Shown here: in pieces, positions 1-3,793 of the stretch
How positions within the stretch are numbered: position 1 is the stretch's first letter
Layout: each line of letters starts with the position of its first letter
DNA from: a virus
Virus record (IMG/VR): IMGVR_UViG_3300032516_000227
Location: 1-21,883 of that record
Direction: 5' to 3' (one strand)
Length of the DNA: 21,883 nt
The notes under the pieces: model-generated
Told to the model about the DNA's origin: nothing
Database searches by the model: none
Seen by the model: only the letters and a program-made list of their open reading frames with translations
Program-made: the position numbers and the translations under genes

Positions 1-1
1 C

Positions 2-373
2 AAGTTCGGGCAAGCTGTGAAGTTTGCCACGGTGGACGCACTGGCGCATGACCCTGTAGTACCACGTACCTCGGCTGCTCAGCTGAGCGCGTTAGGTATG
101 GCTGTCCGTGATACTGCCGACCGTTTACGGCGAGCAGTTGGATGGGCGATCCCTGACCGTGGTGCTGAGGTTCGTGCTCGTGCTGAGGAGGAAGGGACTG
201 TCTACCAGGCCTTCAAAGGCTGGTTCTCTGAGCGTGTAACGCCAAGTGACGGTGGTCCTGACCTCCCCAATCCTGCAAACCTGGTGATTGCTGATCTCCT
301 GAAGAACGAGTTGGATCAAGTACCAATTCGTGAGCTGGTTCGGAGGTACCGGCAAGCTGGCATCAGTCACTAA
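2..373 (+). CDS. hypothetical protein, 5' end beyond the window
   Basis: I do not recognise this protein. The reading frame is open from base 2, so the gene most likely begins to the left of the window; the first in-frame start inside is a GTG at 17 with no convincing ribosome binding site, which would give 118 residues. The visible part is hydrophilic, rich in Arg, Glu and Ala, and looks mainly helical, with an Arg/Glu-rich stretch followed by an aromatic WF motif. It has no signal peptide, membrane segment or cysteine motif. It is the last ordinary-looking gene before the RNA-rich region. That the frame is coding is likely from its length and codon use; its function is unknown. Confidence 0.55.
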   Translation, partial: KFGQAVKFATVDALAHDPVVPRTSAAQLSALGMAVRDTADRLRRAVGWAIPDRGAEVRARAEEEGTVYQAFKGWFSERVTPSDGGPDLPNPANLVIADLLKNELDQVPIRELVRRYRQAGISH

Positions 374-375
374 GC

Positions 376-444
376 ATGGCTGATGAAGCGTTCTACCCTC
401 AACCTTCCAACTTCCTTGACTTTGATCCTGCTCGGTTGATGTAA
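376..444 (+). CDS. possible 22-residue peptide
   Basis: A short frame starts with ATG two bases after the preceding stop and encodes 22 residues ending in DFDPARLM. No good Shine-Dalgarno sequence precedes it, so it would depend on translational coupling to the upstream gene. It may be chance. It is listed because these phage genes are packed end to end and this is the last open frame before the RNA-rich segment. Confidence 0.2.
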   Translation: MADEAFYPQPSNFLDFDPARLM

Positions 445-629
445 GCAGGAGTTTGATGTTCTCTTTCCTATGAAGAGATGTACTAGCTGAGTGAATTCAC
501 CGAGTGGTGTATACCATCCGAGTGCTAGATTCTTGGCTAGTCCAGACTAGAGGTCGTCTCAGATCCCAGCCGTGAATGTAACACTAGCGGCATAGGAGAG
601 CGGTGCTTAAGACCGAGGCCTTGACCCAT

Positions 630-762
630 CCAGGGGGACGAAAGAAATACTGGCATGTTGATGGGGTCGCAAGCCCCGAGAATGGTAAGAGTAACCTATA
701 CTCAAGAGGCTAACCGTGCCCCGACTACATGGTTCGAGTCCATGCAAGGGAGGCCCCCTTGG
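630..762 (+). ncRNA. tRNA-like element A (T-arm 728-744)
   Basis: A perfect 5-bp T-arm with the loop TTCGAGT lies at 728-744. Bases 630-637 can pair with 754-762 (8 bp, one bulged T), enclosing the T-arm and a hairpin at 663-677 that carries a GCAA tetraloop. The 3' side can instead fold locally: CAAGGG (745-750) pairs perfectly with CCCTTG (756-761). I found no normal 7-bp acceptor partner upstream at cloverleaf distance, and no anticodon arm with a proper 7-base loop. The boundaries are therefore a guess, and the tRNA origin rests on the T-arm. Confidence 0.3.
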
Positions 763-831
763 TCAGGTGACTATAGTGAGCGTAACCCATGCACTCAACA
801 TGGGCCACCGCATAGTGTTTCTCTGGCATGA

Positions 832-942
832 ACTGATGCCATTGCTTGCAGCTAAGGTGACGGGGATCATGTGCTTACTAGGATTCAGAACGTAGTCCGA
901 AGCGTATGCAGGTGCGAGTCCTGCTTCTGTGAGTCAGTACCA
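832..942 (+). ncRNA. tRNA-like element B (T-arm 908-924, possible encoded CCA)
   Basis: The T-arm at 908-924 has a 5-bp GCAGG/CCTGC stem and the loop TGCGAGT. ACTGAT at 832-837 can pair with GTCAGT at 933-938, directly followed by ACCA (939-942), which would look like a discriminator base plus an encoded CCA. However, eight bases lie between the T-stem and this putative acceptor strand, which is not canonical. An anticodon-like hairpin at 877-896 has an 8-base loop (ATTCAGAA) and one mismatch in its stem. Total length would be about 107 bases, too long for an intronless tRNA. Confidence 0.25.
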
Positions 943-961
943 TACGCCGGTGTGAAACCCG

Positions 962-1062
962 AGGGGTGCTAGTAAAAGGTAAGCAACGATAGCGTAACAG
1001 CACAGAGGTAAGCCTTGTCTCCAGATCATAGGATCTATACAGGTTCGAGTCCTGTCACCCTA
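962..1062 (+). ncRNA. tRNA-like element C (T-arm 1039-1055)
   Basis: The T-arm at 1039-1055 (ACAGG, loop TTCGAGT, CCTGT) is directly followed by CACCC. This pairs with GGGTG at 964-968, in the normal 5' acceptor position. A D-arm-like GCT/AGC stem with an A- and G-rich loop lies at 968-984. A long variable-arm-like hairpin (AGATC, loop ATAG, GATCT) sits at 1023-1036 just before the T-arm, as in class II tRNAs. The middle is about 20 bases too long and contains no canonical anticodon arm. Confidence 0.3.
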
Positions 1063-1065
1063 CAT

Positions 1066-1148
1066 GGGTGTGGCGGAATGGCATACGCAGAGGCAGAAAC
1101 CGATAGCGTTGGTAAGCGATGCAGGTTTGAATCCTGCCGTGTTCACCC
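1066..1148 (+). ncRNA. tRNA-like element D (class II-like, T-arm 1121-1137)
   Basis: Bases 1071-1088 have the layout of a leucine-type D-arm: TG, then GCG, a GAATGGCATA loop, then CGC. The T-arm at 1121-1137 has a GCAGG/CCTGC stem and loop TTTGAAT. A variable-arm-like stem CGTT/AGCG lies at 1106-1117. The spacing between the D- and T-arms (32 bases) is right for a class II tRNA. The acceptor strands GGGTG (1066-1070) and CACCC (1144-1148) pair, but six extra bases separate the T-stem from CACCC. The anticodon segment has no U33-type loop. Confidence 0.35.
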
Positions 1149-1234
1149 ACGATACGCCGAGAGCTACACACTCGTACATGGCGTAGCCGTAGCCGTTCAG
1201 TAGGCTATGTTAAATGCTAACACGTCTGCTGCGC

Positions 1235-1313
1235 CCACTAGAAGGCAGCATGGGCACTGGTGCGCAACCCTACAGAGCCGAGCAATCGGTATCGGTGCAA
1301 CTCCGACTAGTGG
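1235..1313 (+). ncRNA. tRNA-like element E with perfect 7-bp acceptor stem
   Basis: CCACTAG at 1235-1241 pairs perfectly with CTAGTGG at 1307-1313. Just inside the 3' strand is a T-arm (1292-1306, loop TGCAACT, 4-bp stem). Before it lies a class II-style variable hairpin at 1278-1289 (CCGA, GCAA tetraloop, TCGG). The overall 79 bases fit a tRNA. The 36 bases where D- and anticodon arms belong hold only weak pairing (for example GGG 1252-1254 with CCC 1268-1270), and no 5-bp stem with a 7-base loop exists there. No amino acid can be assigned. Confidence 0.45.
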
Positions 1314-1389
1314 CAGAGTAGAATGCCGTAGGTGATCCAGTAATATCAACCGTAACACCGTTCATTCACTTAATGTGGAGGTATAACCT

Positions 1390-1797
1390 ATGAGCAGCTA
1401 TCGTTTGGCGATAGTGAACGGTGTCCTTGTCCGCCAGAAGCGTGCTATGCTGCGCTGGTGGGCTTGGCAATTCAACCGGTCTGAAGAGGATAGGTTGAAT
1501 ACACTGAAGAATAACTTGGTCAAGGCACAAGCAGCAGCCCAGATGCTGGCAGTGCAGATCAAGCAGGAGACTGAGCGAATAGCAGGCCTTAAGAAAAAGG
1601 TTCACGAATGGCAGGATGCTGGTGGTCGCACTGGTGGACCGTCATGGCGTGATCGCTGGTCTCGCAGGAAGGAACCTGTGCTTCTTCAGAAGGACATCAA
1701 CGTGGCCCGTAAGAAGAAAGAGAGAGTCATCGTGCAGCATCCGACCGAAGTTGCACGCCTTGTTGTAGGTCAAACTAAGTACGGTAACAAACCGTAA
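1390..1797 (+). CDS. hypothetical coiled-coil protein
   Basis: This 135-residue protein is not recognised. The ATG has a strong ribosome binding site, GGAGGT at 1379-1383 region, eight or so bases upstream. The N-terminus is basic and Trp-rich (RWWAW near residue 22-26). Residues about 31-75 form a long charged helix with heptad-like spacing typical of a coiled coil. The C-terminal half is strongly basic, with several Arg/Lys clusters and Trp residues, which could bind nucleic acid or membrane. There is no clear transmembrane segment. It is the first robust protein gene after the RNA-rich region and is followed by a row of very small genes, so it belongs to the accessory or early part of the phage genome. 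Function unknown. Confidence 0.8.
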   Translation: MSSYRLAIVNGVLVRQKRAMLRWWAWQFNRSEEDRLNTLKNNLVKAQAAAQMLAVQIKQETERIAGLKKKVHEWQDAGGRTGGPSWRDRWSRRKEPVLLQKDINVARKKKERVIVQHPTEVARLVVGQTKYGNKP

Positions 1798-1813
1798 GGA
1801 GGTAAGCGCAGCT

Positions 1814-1849
1814 ATGTTGTTACTATCATTGTTGTTGGAGCCTGACTAA
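1814..1849 (+). CDS. possible 11-residue hydrophobic leader peptide
   Basis: The sequence AAGGAGGT at 1797-1804 is a near-perfect Shine-Dalgarno site, and the ATG at 1814 is its natural start. The frame encodes only MLLLSLLLEPD before TAA, whose last base is the first base of the next ATG (TAATG). This could be a leader peptide whose translation delivers ribosomes to the 31-residue gene, or the ribosome site may serve another purpose. No function can be stated. Confidence 0.35.
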   Translation: MLLLSLLLEPD

Positions 1850-1944
1850 TGAGCAGAGTAGTACGCTCATTGTCCACGGTGCATACAAGCTACACGATTG
1901 GGCGAACAAAGCCGCTGCGGTTGAACGCAGAGATGGAGGTGTAG
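1849..1944 (+). CDS. small hypothetical protein, 31 residues
   Basis: A 31-residue basic peptide starts at the ATG overlapping the stop of the 11-residue frame, with GGAG at 1837-1840 eight bases upstream. Its stop at 1942-1944 lies one base before the GTG of the next gene. This chain of ribosome sites and overlapping start/stop signals suggests genuine translation by coupling. The peptide has no membrane segment, cysteines or recognisable motif, and is rich in Arg, Ser, Thr and Val. It is unlike any family I know; the case for coding rests on signals and spacing only. Confidence 0.45.
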   Translation: MSRVVRSLSTVHTSYTIGRTKPLRLNAEMEV

Positions 1945-1945
1945 T

Positions 1946-2131
1946 GTGGACATGTATCACATGGTCATTCAGTCGCTGTTAATGTCGATTCCTATGACGA
2001 TAGCAGCCATCGTTAACTTCATCATCCAGCTTATGCACAAGCGTATTACAGGGAGCGATAGTCCATCAACTGTCGGTGACCCTGTAAAGAACGAACATAA
2101 GCACGGCTCCTCGGGTAGCTCAAATGGATAG
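1946..2131 (+). CDS. small membrane protein, single TM
   Basis: The GTG start is preceded by GGAGGT at 1935-1940 (five bases), better placed than for the ATG two codons later. Residues about 6-30 form one strongly hydrophobic helix, followed by a short basic patch (MHKR) and a polar Ser/Gly-rich tail, so the protein should sit in the inner membrane. The tail is odd: its last residues (GSSGSSNG) are encoded by the D-arm of the tRNA-like element at 2109-2175. An earlier stretch (ITGSDSPSTVGDPV) is encoded by a stable hairpin at 2046-2087. The C-terminal part may thus be dictated by RNA structure rather than protein function. A holin or antiholin role is possible but unsupported. Confidence 0.6.
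   Translation: MDMYHMVIQSLLMSIPMTIAAIVNFIIQLMHKRITGSDSPSTVGDPVKNEHKHGSSGSSNG
2046..2087 (+). ncRNA. nested RNA hairpin inside a small gene
   Basis: TTACAGGG (2046-2053) and CCCTGTAA (2080-2087) form a perfect 8-bp stem. Inside it GATAGT (2057-2062) pairs with ACTGTC (2069-2074, one G-T pair) around a 6-base loop, CCATCA. The inner strand is part of a 13-base sequence repeated exactly 78 bases downstream in the tRNA-like element. The pairing is direct from sequence; its role is unknown. Confidence 0.5.
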
Positions 2132-2143
2132 AGCGATAGTCCA
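2053..2143 (+). repeat. direct repeat pair GAGCGATAGTCCA
   Basis: The 13-mer GAGCGATAGTCCA occurs at 2053-2065 and again at 2131-2143. The first copy is in the 2046-2087 hairpin and the second follows the D-arm of the tRNA-like element. A related 13-mer, TAGTCCAGACTAG, is at 2137-2149 and also at 538-550 in the left RNA-rich region, each time forming a stem around CCAG. Confidence 0.7.
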
Positions 2144-2175
2144 GACTAGTGCAGGTTCGAGTCCTGCCCCGTGTG
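2109..2175 (+). ncRNA. tRNA-like element F lacking a normal anticodon arm
   Basis: The D-arm is textbook: TA at 2116-2117, then GCTC (2118-2121), the loop AAATGGATA and GAGC (2131-2134). The T-arm is textbook too: GCAGG, TTCGAGT, CCTGC at 2151-2167. Between them lie only 16 bases instead of about 23, folding as a 4-bp TAGT/ACTA hairpin with loop CCAG and no anticodon loop. The acceptor is weak: CGGG (2112-2115) pairs with CCCG (2168-2171), then mismatches. The element overlaps the end of the small gene before it. It is either a damaged tRNA or a tRNA mimic. Confidence 0.5.
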
Positions 2176-2184
2176 TAGAGTCCA

Positions 2185-2222
2185 GCAGTGGGAACTGCAT
2201 TGCTAACTTGGTGTCTAACACC
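2185..2222 (+). promoter_or_regulatory. two hairpins before a small gene
   Basis: GCAGT/ACTGC closes a GGGA (GNRA-type) tetraloop at 2185-2198, and GGTGT/ACACC closes a CTA loop at 2210-2222. The second hairpin ends one base before the AAGGAG ribosome site of the gene at 2236, so it could affect initiation there or mark an RNA processing site. The string GGTGTCTAAC in it recurs as GGTGTCTAAC at about 2929-2938, just upstream of another gene. Confidence 0.4.
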
Positions 2223-2235
2223 AAAGGAGAAAAGG

Positions 2236-2376
2236 ATGCTTGGAATAACACCAGCTGAAATGCTGACGTTTGCCAAAGCGATCAGTCTCGTAGCATTAGT
2301 ATTGTTGTGTGTCGCCGACCCTTGGTGGCTCCGCATCAGTACGTTGTTGCGAAACGTCCCCCATTTCGACCTATGA
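2236..2376 (+). CDS. small membrane protein, 46 residues
   Basis: The ATG at 2236 has AAGGAG at 2224-2229 seven bases upstream, so this start is preferred over an upstream in-frame GTG at 2188 that lies in a hairpin. The protein has a short polar N-terminus, one hydrophobic helix at about residues 15-27 (SLVALVLLCVA), an interfacial DPWW motif and a basic C-terminal segment, which predicts a small single-span inner-membrane protein. Its stop codon lies directly before the first base pair of the structured RNA at 2377. No family is recognised; small phage membrane proteins of this size include holins and host-takeover factors, but nothing here decides between them. Confidence 0.6.
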   Translation: MLGITPAEMLTFAKAISLVALVLLCVADPWWLRISTLLRNVPHFDL

Positions 2377-2525
2377 CAATGGGATGACGTAAGTCACCCG
2401 TTGGCCCAGAGTGGTGCCAGTGTGCATCACTCAGGGCCAGCCCTTTGTATCGCTTCATAGGGCTCCACATTCTAAACAGTGTGGATGGGTACAAGGATTG
2501 GCTCTGAGTGATGTGCATTGGCACT
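2377..2525 (+). ncRNA. highly structured RNA element
   Basis: Two independent folds stand out. First, 2377-2403 forms an 11-bp hairpin: CAAT.GGG with a bulged A, then TGAC, the GNRA tetraloop GTAA, GTCA, CCC and GTTG. Second, 2414-2439 pairs with 2499-2524 at all 26 positions (22 Watson-Crick, 4 G-T), with further G-T pairs at both ends. This helix encloses a hairpin at 2440-2463 (GCCCT/AGGGC) and another at 2465-2484 (7 bp, loop CTAAAC). The mix of G-T pairs shows it is selected as RNA rather than a DNA palindrome. It sits between two small genes and does not look like a terminator. It could be an RNase III-type processing site, a riboregulator or a stand-alone small RNA. Confidence 0.7.
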
Positions 2526-2552
2526 CAACCTAGACCAACCAGAGGGAAGGCT

Positions 2553-2735
2553 ATGACTGTAGCTGAACTCATTCTGCAACTTGGGGCTATGCCCGGTGAC
2601 GCACACATCAGTGTCATGTTTCCGACTGGCAATGGTGCGTATGATGTCAACATGGTAGAACTTATGGAGCTGCGCGATGGACGTAAGTTCTGCATCATCG
2701 AGATCACTGCTGATGCACCCCTCCGTGCAGTATAA
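2553..2735 (+). CDS. hypothetical protein, 60 residues
   Basis: I chose the ATG at 2553, preceded by a purine-rich AGGGAAGG, because the upstream in-frame ATG at 2508 lies inside the 3' strand of the RNA helix. The product begins with a helix (VAELILQLGAMPGD), followed by beta-like segments (HISVMFP, KFCIIEI). This resembles small phage proteins of the type LIxxLxxxPxDAxV found in many tailed phages, whose function is not established. It has no membrane segment or metal motif. The 3' end overlaps the start of the 47-residue frame that follows by about two dozen bases. The coding call is fairly secure because the N-terminal pattern is a familiar one; no role can be given. Confidence 0.65.
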   Translation: MTVAELILQLGAMPGDAHISVMFPTGNGAYDVNMVELMELRDGRKFCIIEITADAPLRAV

Positions 2736-2856
2736 AACCAGGGATGTATATAAGTTCAACGTAACACAAGACGTGCTTGACTGCATGTATGCGATGATTG
2801 GTTTTCTTCTGGCGCTGGCATATCAGGCCATACTGGTACTTGTGCTAGCCATGTGA
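2713..2856 (+). CDS. small membrane protein, 47 residues, overlapping start
   Basis: An ATG at 2713, inside the end of the preceding gene and in another frame, opens 47 codons ending at the TGA at 2854-2856. The N-terminal half is polar and the C-terminal half (from about residue 26) is one long hydrophobic helix rich in Leu, Ala and Val that ends the protein. This gives a tail-anchored-like topology. No clear Shine-Dalgarno site precedes the ATG, so translation would need coupling; a GTG at 2725 and an ATG at 2785 are alternative starts. It ends five bases before a strong terminator, which fits a last gene in a transcript. Function unknown. Confidence 0.45.
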   Translation: MHPSVQYKTRDVYKFNVTQDVLDCMYAMIGFLLALAYQAILVLVLAM

Positions 2857-2860
2857 GCTA

Positions 2861-2894
2861 GGGAGGGGCGGCTCATGCTGCCCCCTCTCTTTTT
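2861..2894 (+). terminator. strong intrinsic terminator
   Basis: The arm 2861-2872 pairs with 2877-2889 (12 bp, two G-T pairs and one bulged C) around a TCAT loop, followed by five T. This is a classic rho-independent terminator that closes the left, RNA-rich and small-gene section. Confidence 0.9.
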
Positions 2895-2897
2895 GTG

Positions 2898-2930
2898 CCC
2901 CATATGTGGGGAACTTTCCCCATTATTGGG
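2898..2930 (+). promoter_or_regulatory. alternating hairpins after the terminator
   Basis: CCCC (2898-2901), GGGG (2908-2911), CCCC (2918-2921) and GGG (2928-2930) follow each other at six-base intervals. Each G-run can pair with the C-run on either side, so mutually exclusive hairpins are possible. This lies between the terminator and the next gene, where a promoter for the replication operon would be expected. I do not see a convincing sigma-70 promoter. Confidence 0.35.
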
Positions 2931-2964
2931 TGTCTAACTTAGCTGAAGGTTAAGGAGAATTGAA

Positions 2965-3195
2965 ATGATCAGTACTTACCGTGTGATTCAAGTCTATCCG
3001 ACTTACGATGCTTACTCTGAGGTTGAAACCAGAGAGGCAGCGGAGCTGATGGCAAAGAACATCCTTGAAGGACGCCCAGTGTACGAACTTGAATCGCCTG
3101 TGCTTCAGATCGTTGAGGTACTGGCTGATGTTACTTGGGTACCAGAAGGGGCTGAGGTTGTGATCTACAATCGAGCCTACTGGAGTAGAGGATAG
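2965..3195 (+). CDS. hypothetical protein, 76 residues
   Basis: The ATG is preceded by AAGGAGAA with good spacing. The protein is acidic and appears to be a small alpha/beta domain: an N-terminal strand (TYRVIQVYP), a helix rich in Glu and Ala (REAAELMAKNIL), then strands (LQIVEVL, EVVIYN). The pattern resembles small phage proteins in which a strand is followed by an Ala/Glu-rich helix, but I cannot name a family. It is the first gene of the long operon-like block and lies four bases before the phosphoesterase gene, so the two are probably co-transcribed. No catalytic motif is visible. Confidence 0.75.
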   Translation: MISTYRVIQVYPTYDAYSEVETREAAELMAKNILEGRPVYELESPVLQIVEVLADVTWVPEGAEVVIYNRAYWSRG

Positions 3196-3199
3196 CAAC

Positions 3200-3793
3200 A
3201 TGACCACTGTGTTTGTCCTATCTGACCCGCACTTCTGTTGCCCAGGTGTTATGCACCTACCAGGGCGTAAGCCTTTGTACGGGCACCAGAGTATGGAAGA
3301 ACACGACGAGATGATGGTTGAGAACTGGCGTGCAGTAGTAAGCAAGCGTGACAAGGTGTACCTGCTAGGCGATGTAGGCAGGGACAAGGCGCACTACTTC
3401 ACTGGTTCTATCCGACCACGCCTAACGGGATACATCGAGGTGGTTGGAGGTAACCATGATACAGCTGAGATACTACGGCTGTTCGACAAGGTGCATGGTT
3501 GCATCAACAAGGTGATCGCAGGGTCACGATGCATAATCACGCACATCCCTATCCACCCCCAAGAAATGTATTGGGAGTACAACATCCATGGTCACATCCA
3601 TGAGAATGTAGTACGTAAGTTTGCCCACATCCCTGAGTCAGGGCGTGATGGGGAAGCTGACGGGCGCTACATCAACGCTTGTATGGAACACATCGGCTTC
3701 ACCCCCCAACCCATTGAGGAGCTAGTAACACAGCGCTCTGGTAAGGGGAGCAAGTATGTAGGCCTGTTTGAAGGAGATGAGAATGAGGACTAA
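3200..3793 (+). CDS. calcineurin-like metallophosphoesterase
   Basis: This 197-residue protein shows the ordered motifs of the calcineurin-like phosphoesterase superfamily. They are D9-x-H11 in SDPHF, G57-D58 in LLGDVG, the N85-H86-D87 motif in GGNHD, H115 in THIP, and the G-H-x-H type motif around residues 130-134 (HGHIH). Together these hold two metal ions, usually Mn or Fe, and hydrolyse phosphomonoesters or phosphodiesters. The compact length with no extra domain is typical of phage-encoded members, whose substrates are generally unknown. They might remove 2',3'-cyclic or terminal phosphates, or degrade nucleotide signals. The protein has no signal peptide and should be cytosolic. It is placed directly upstream of the primase region, with the next gene overlapping its 3' end. 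Confidence 0.93.
   Translation: MTTVFVLSDPHFCCPGVMHLPGRKPLYGHQSMEEHDEMMVENWRAVVSKRDKVYLLGDVGRDKAHYFTGSIRPRLTGYIEVVGGNHDTAEILRLFDKVHGCINKVIAGSRCIITHIPIHPQEMYWEYNIHGHIHENVVRKFAHIPESGRDGEADGRYINACMEHIGFTPQPIEELVTQRSGKGSKYVGLFEGDENED

Larger units (their letters stand above)
445..1389 (+). other. RNA-rich region with tRNA-like arms and no credible protein gene
   Basis: About 945 bases hold no plausible CDS. The only + frame of any length (1015-1203) translates tRNA T-arms. I see tRNA-type T-arms at 728-744, 908-924, 1039-1055, 1121-1137 and 1292-1306. I also see many short hairpins: 460-478, 505-516, 537-550, 663-677 (with a GCAA tetraloop), 786-804, 825-840, 1153-1185 and 1190-1207. Only one element (1235-1313) has a full 7-bp acceptor stem in the normal order. 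The region reads as a cluster of tRNA-derived elements whose anticodon arms are abnormal. Alternatives are decaying tRNA genes or a large structured phage RNA. Individual elements are given separately. Confidence 0.6.

Noticed and set aside
491-500. GTGAATTCAC palindrome as an operator
   Set aside because: A single 10-bp palindrome with no second copy or regulator nearby; could be chance.
621-650. Sigma-70 promoter with TTGACC as -35
   Set aside because: At 17-base spacing the -10 would be GAAATA, a poor match, and the segment lies inside pairing regions of the RNA-rich stretch.
762-780. SP6/T7-type phage promoter resembling AGGTGACACTATAG
   Set aside because: The sequence AGGTGACTATAG is two bases shorter than the SP6 consensus, occurs once, and no single-subunit RNA polymerase gene is visible in the window.
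908-1088. Circularly permuted tRNA genes (3' half before 5' half)
   Set aside because: Tempting pairs exist: 925-931 with 1001-1007 (7 bp with one G-T) and CACCC 1056-1060 with GGGTG 1066-1070, the latter followed by a D-arm. The joined halves do not give a valid anticodon loop, and the same CACCC/GGGTG strands also pair in normal order (964-968 with 1056-1060, 1066-1070 with 1144-1148).
1015-1203. 62-residue open frame on the + strand
   Set aside because: Its translation contains TGSSPVT and RCRFESCR, typical of reading through tRNA T-arms, and it has no ribosome site; it is a by-product of the tRNA-like elements.
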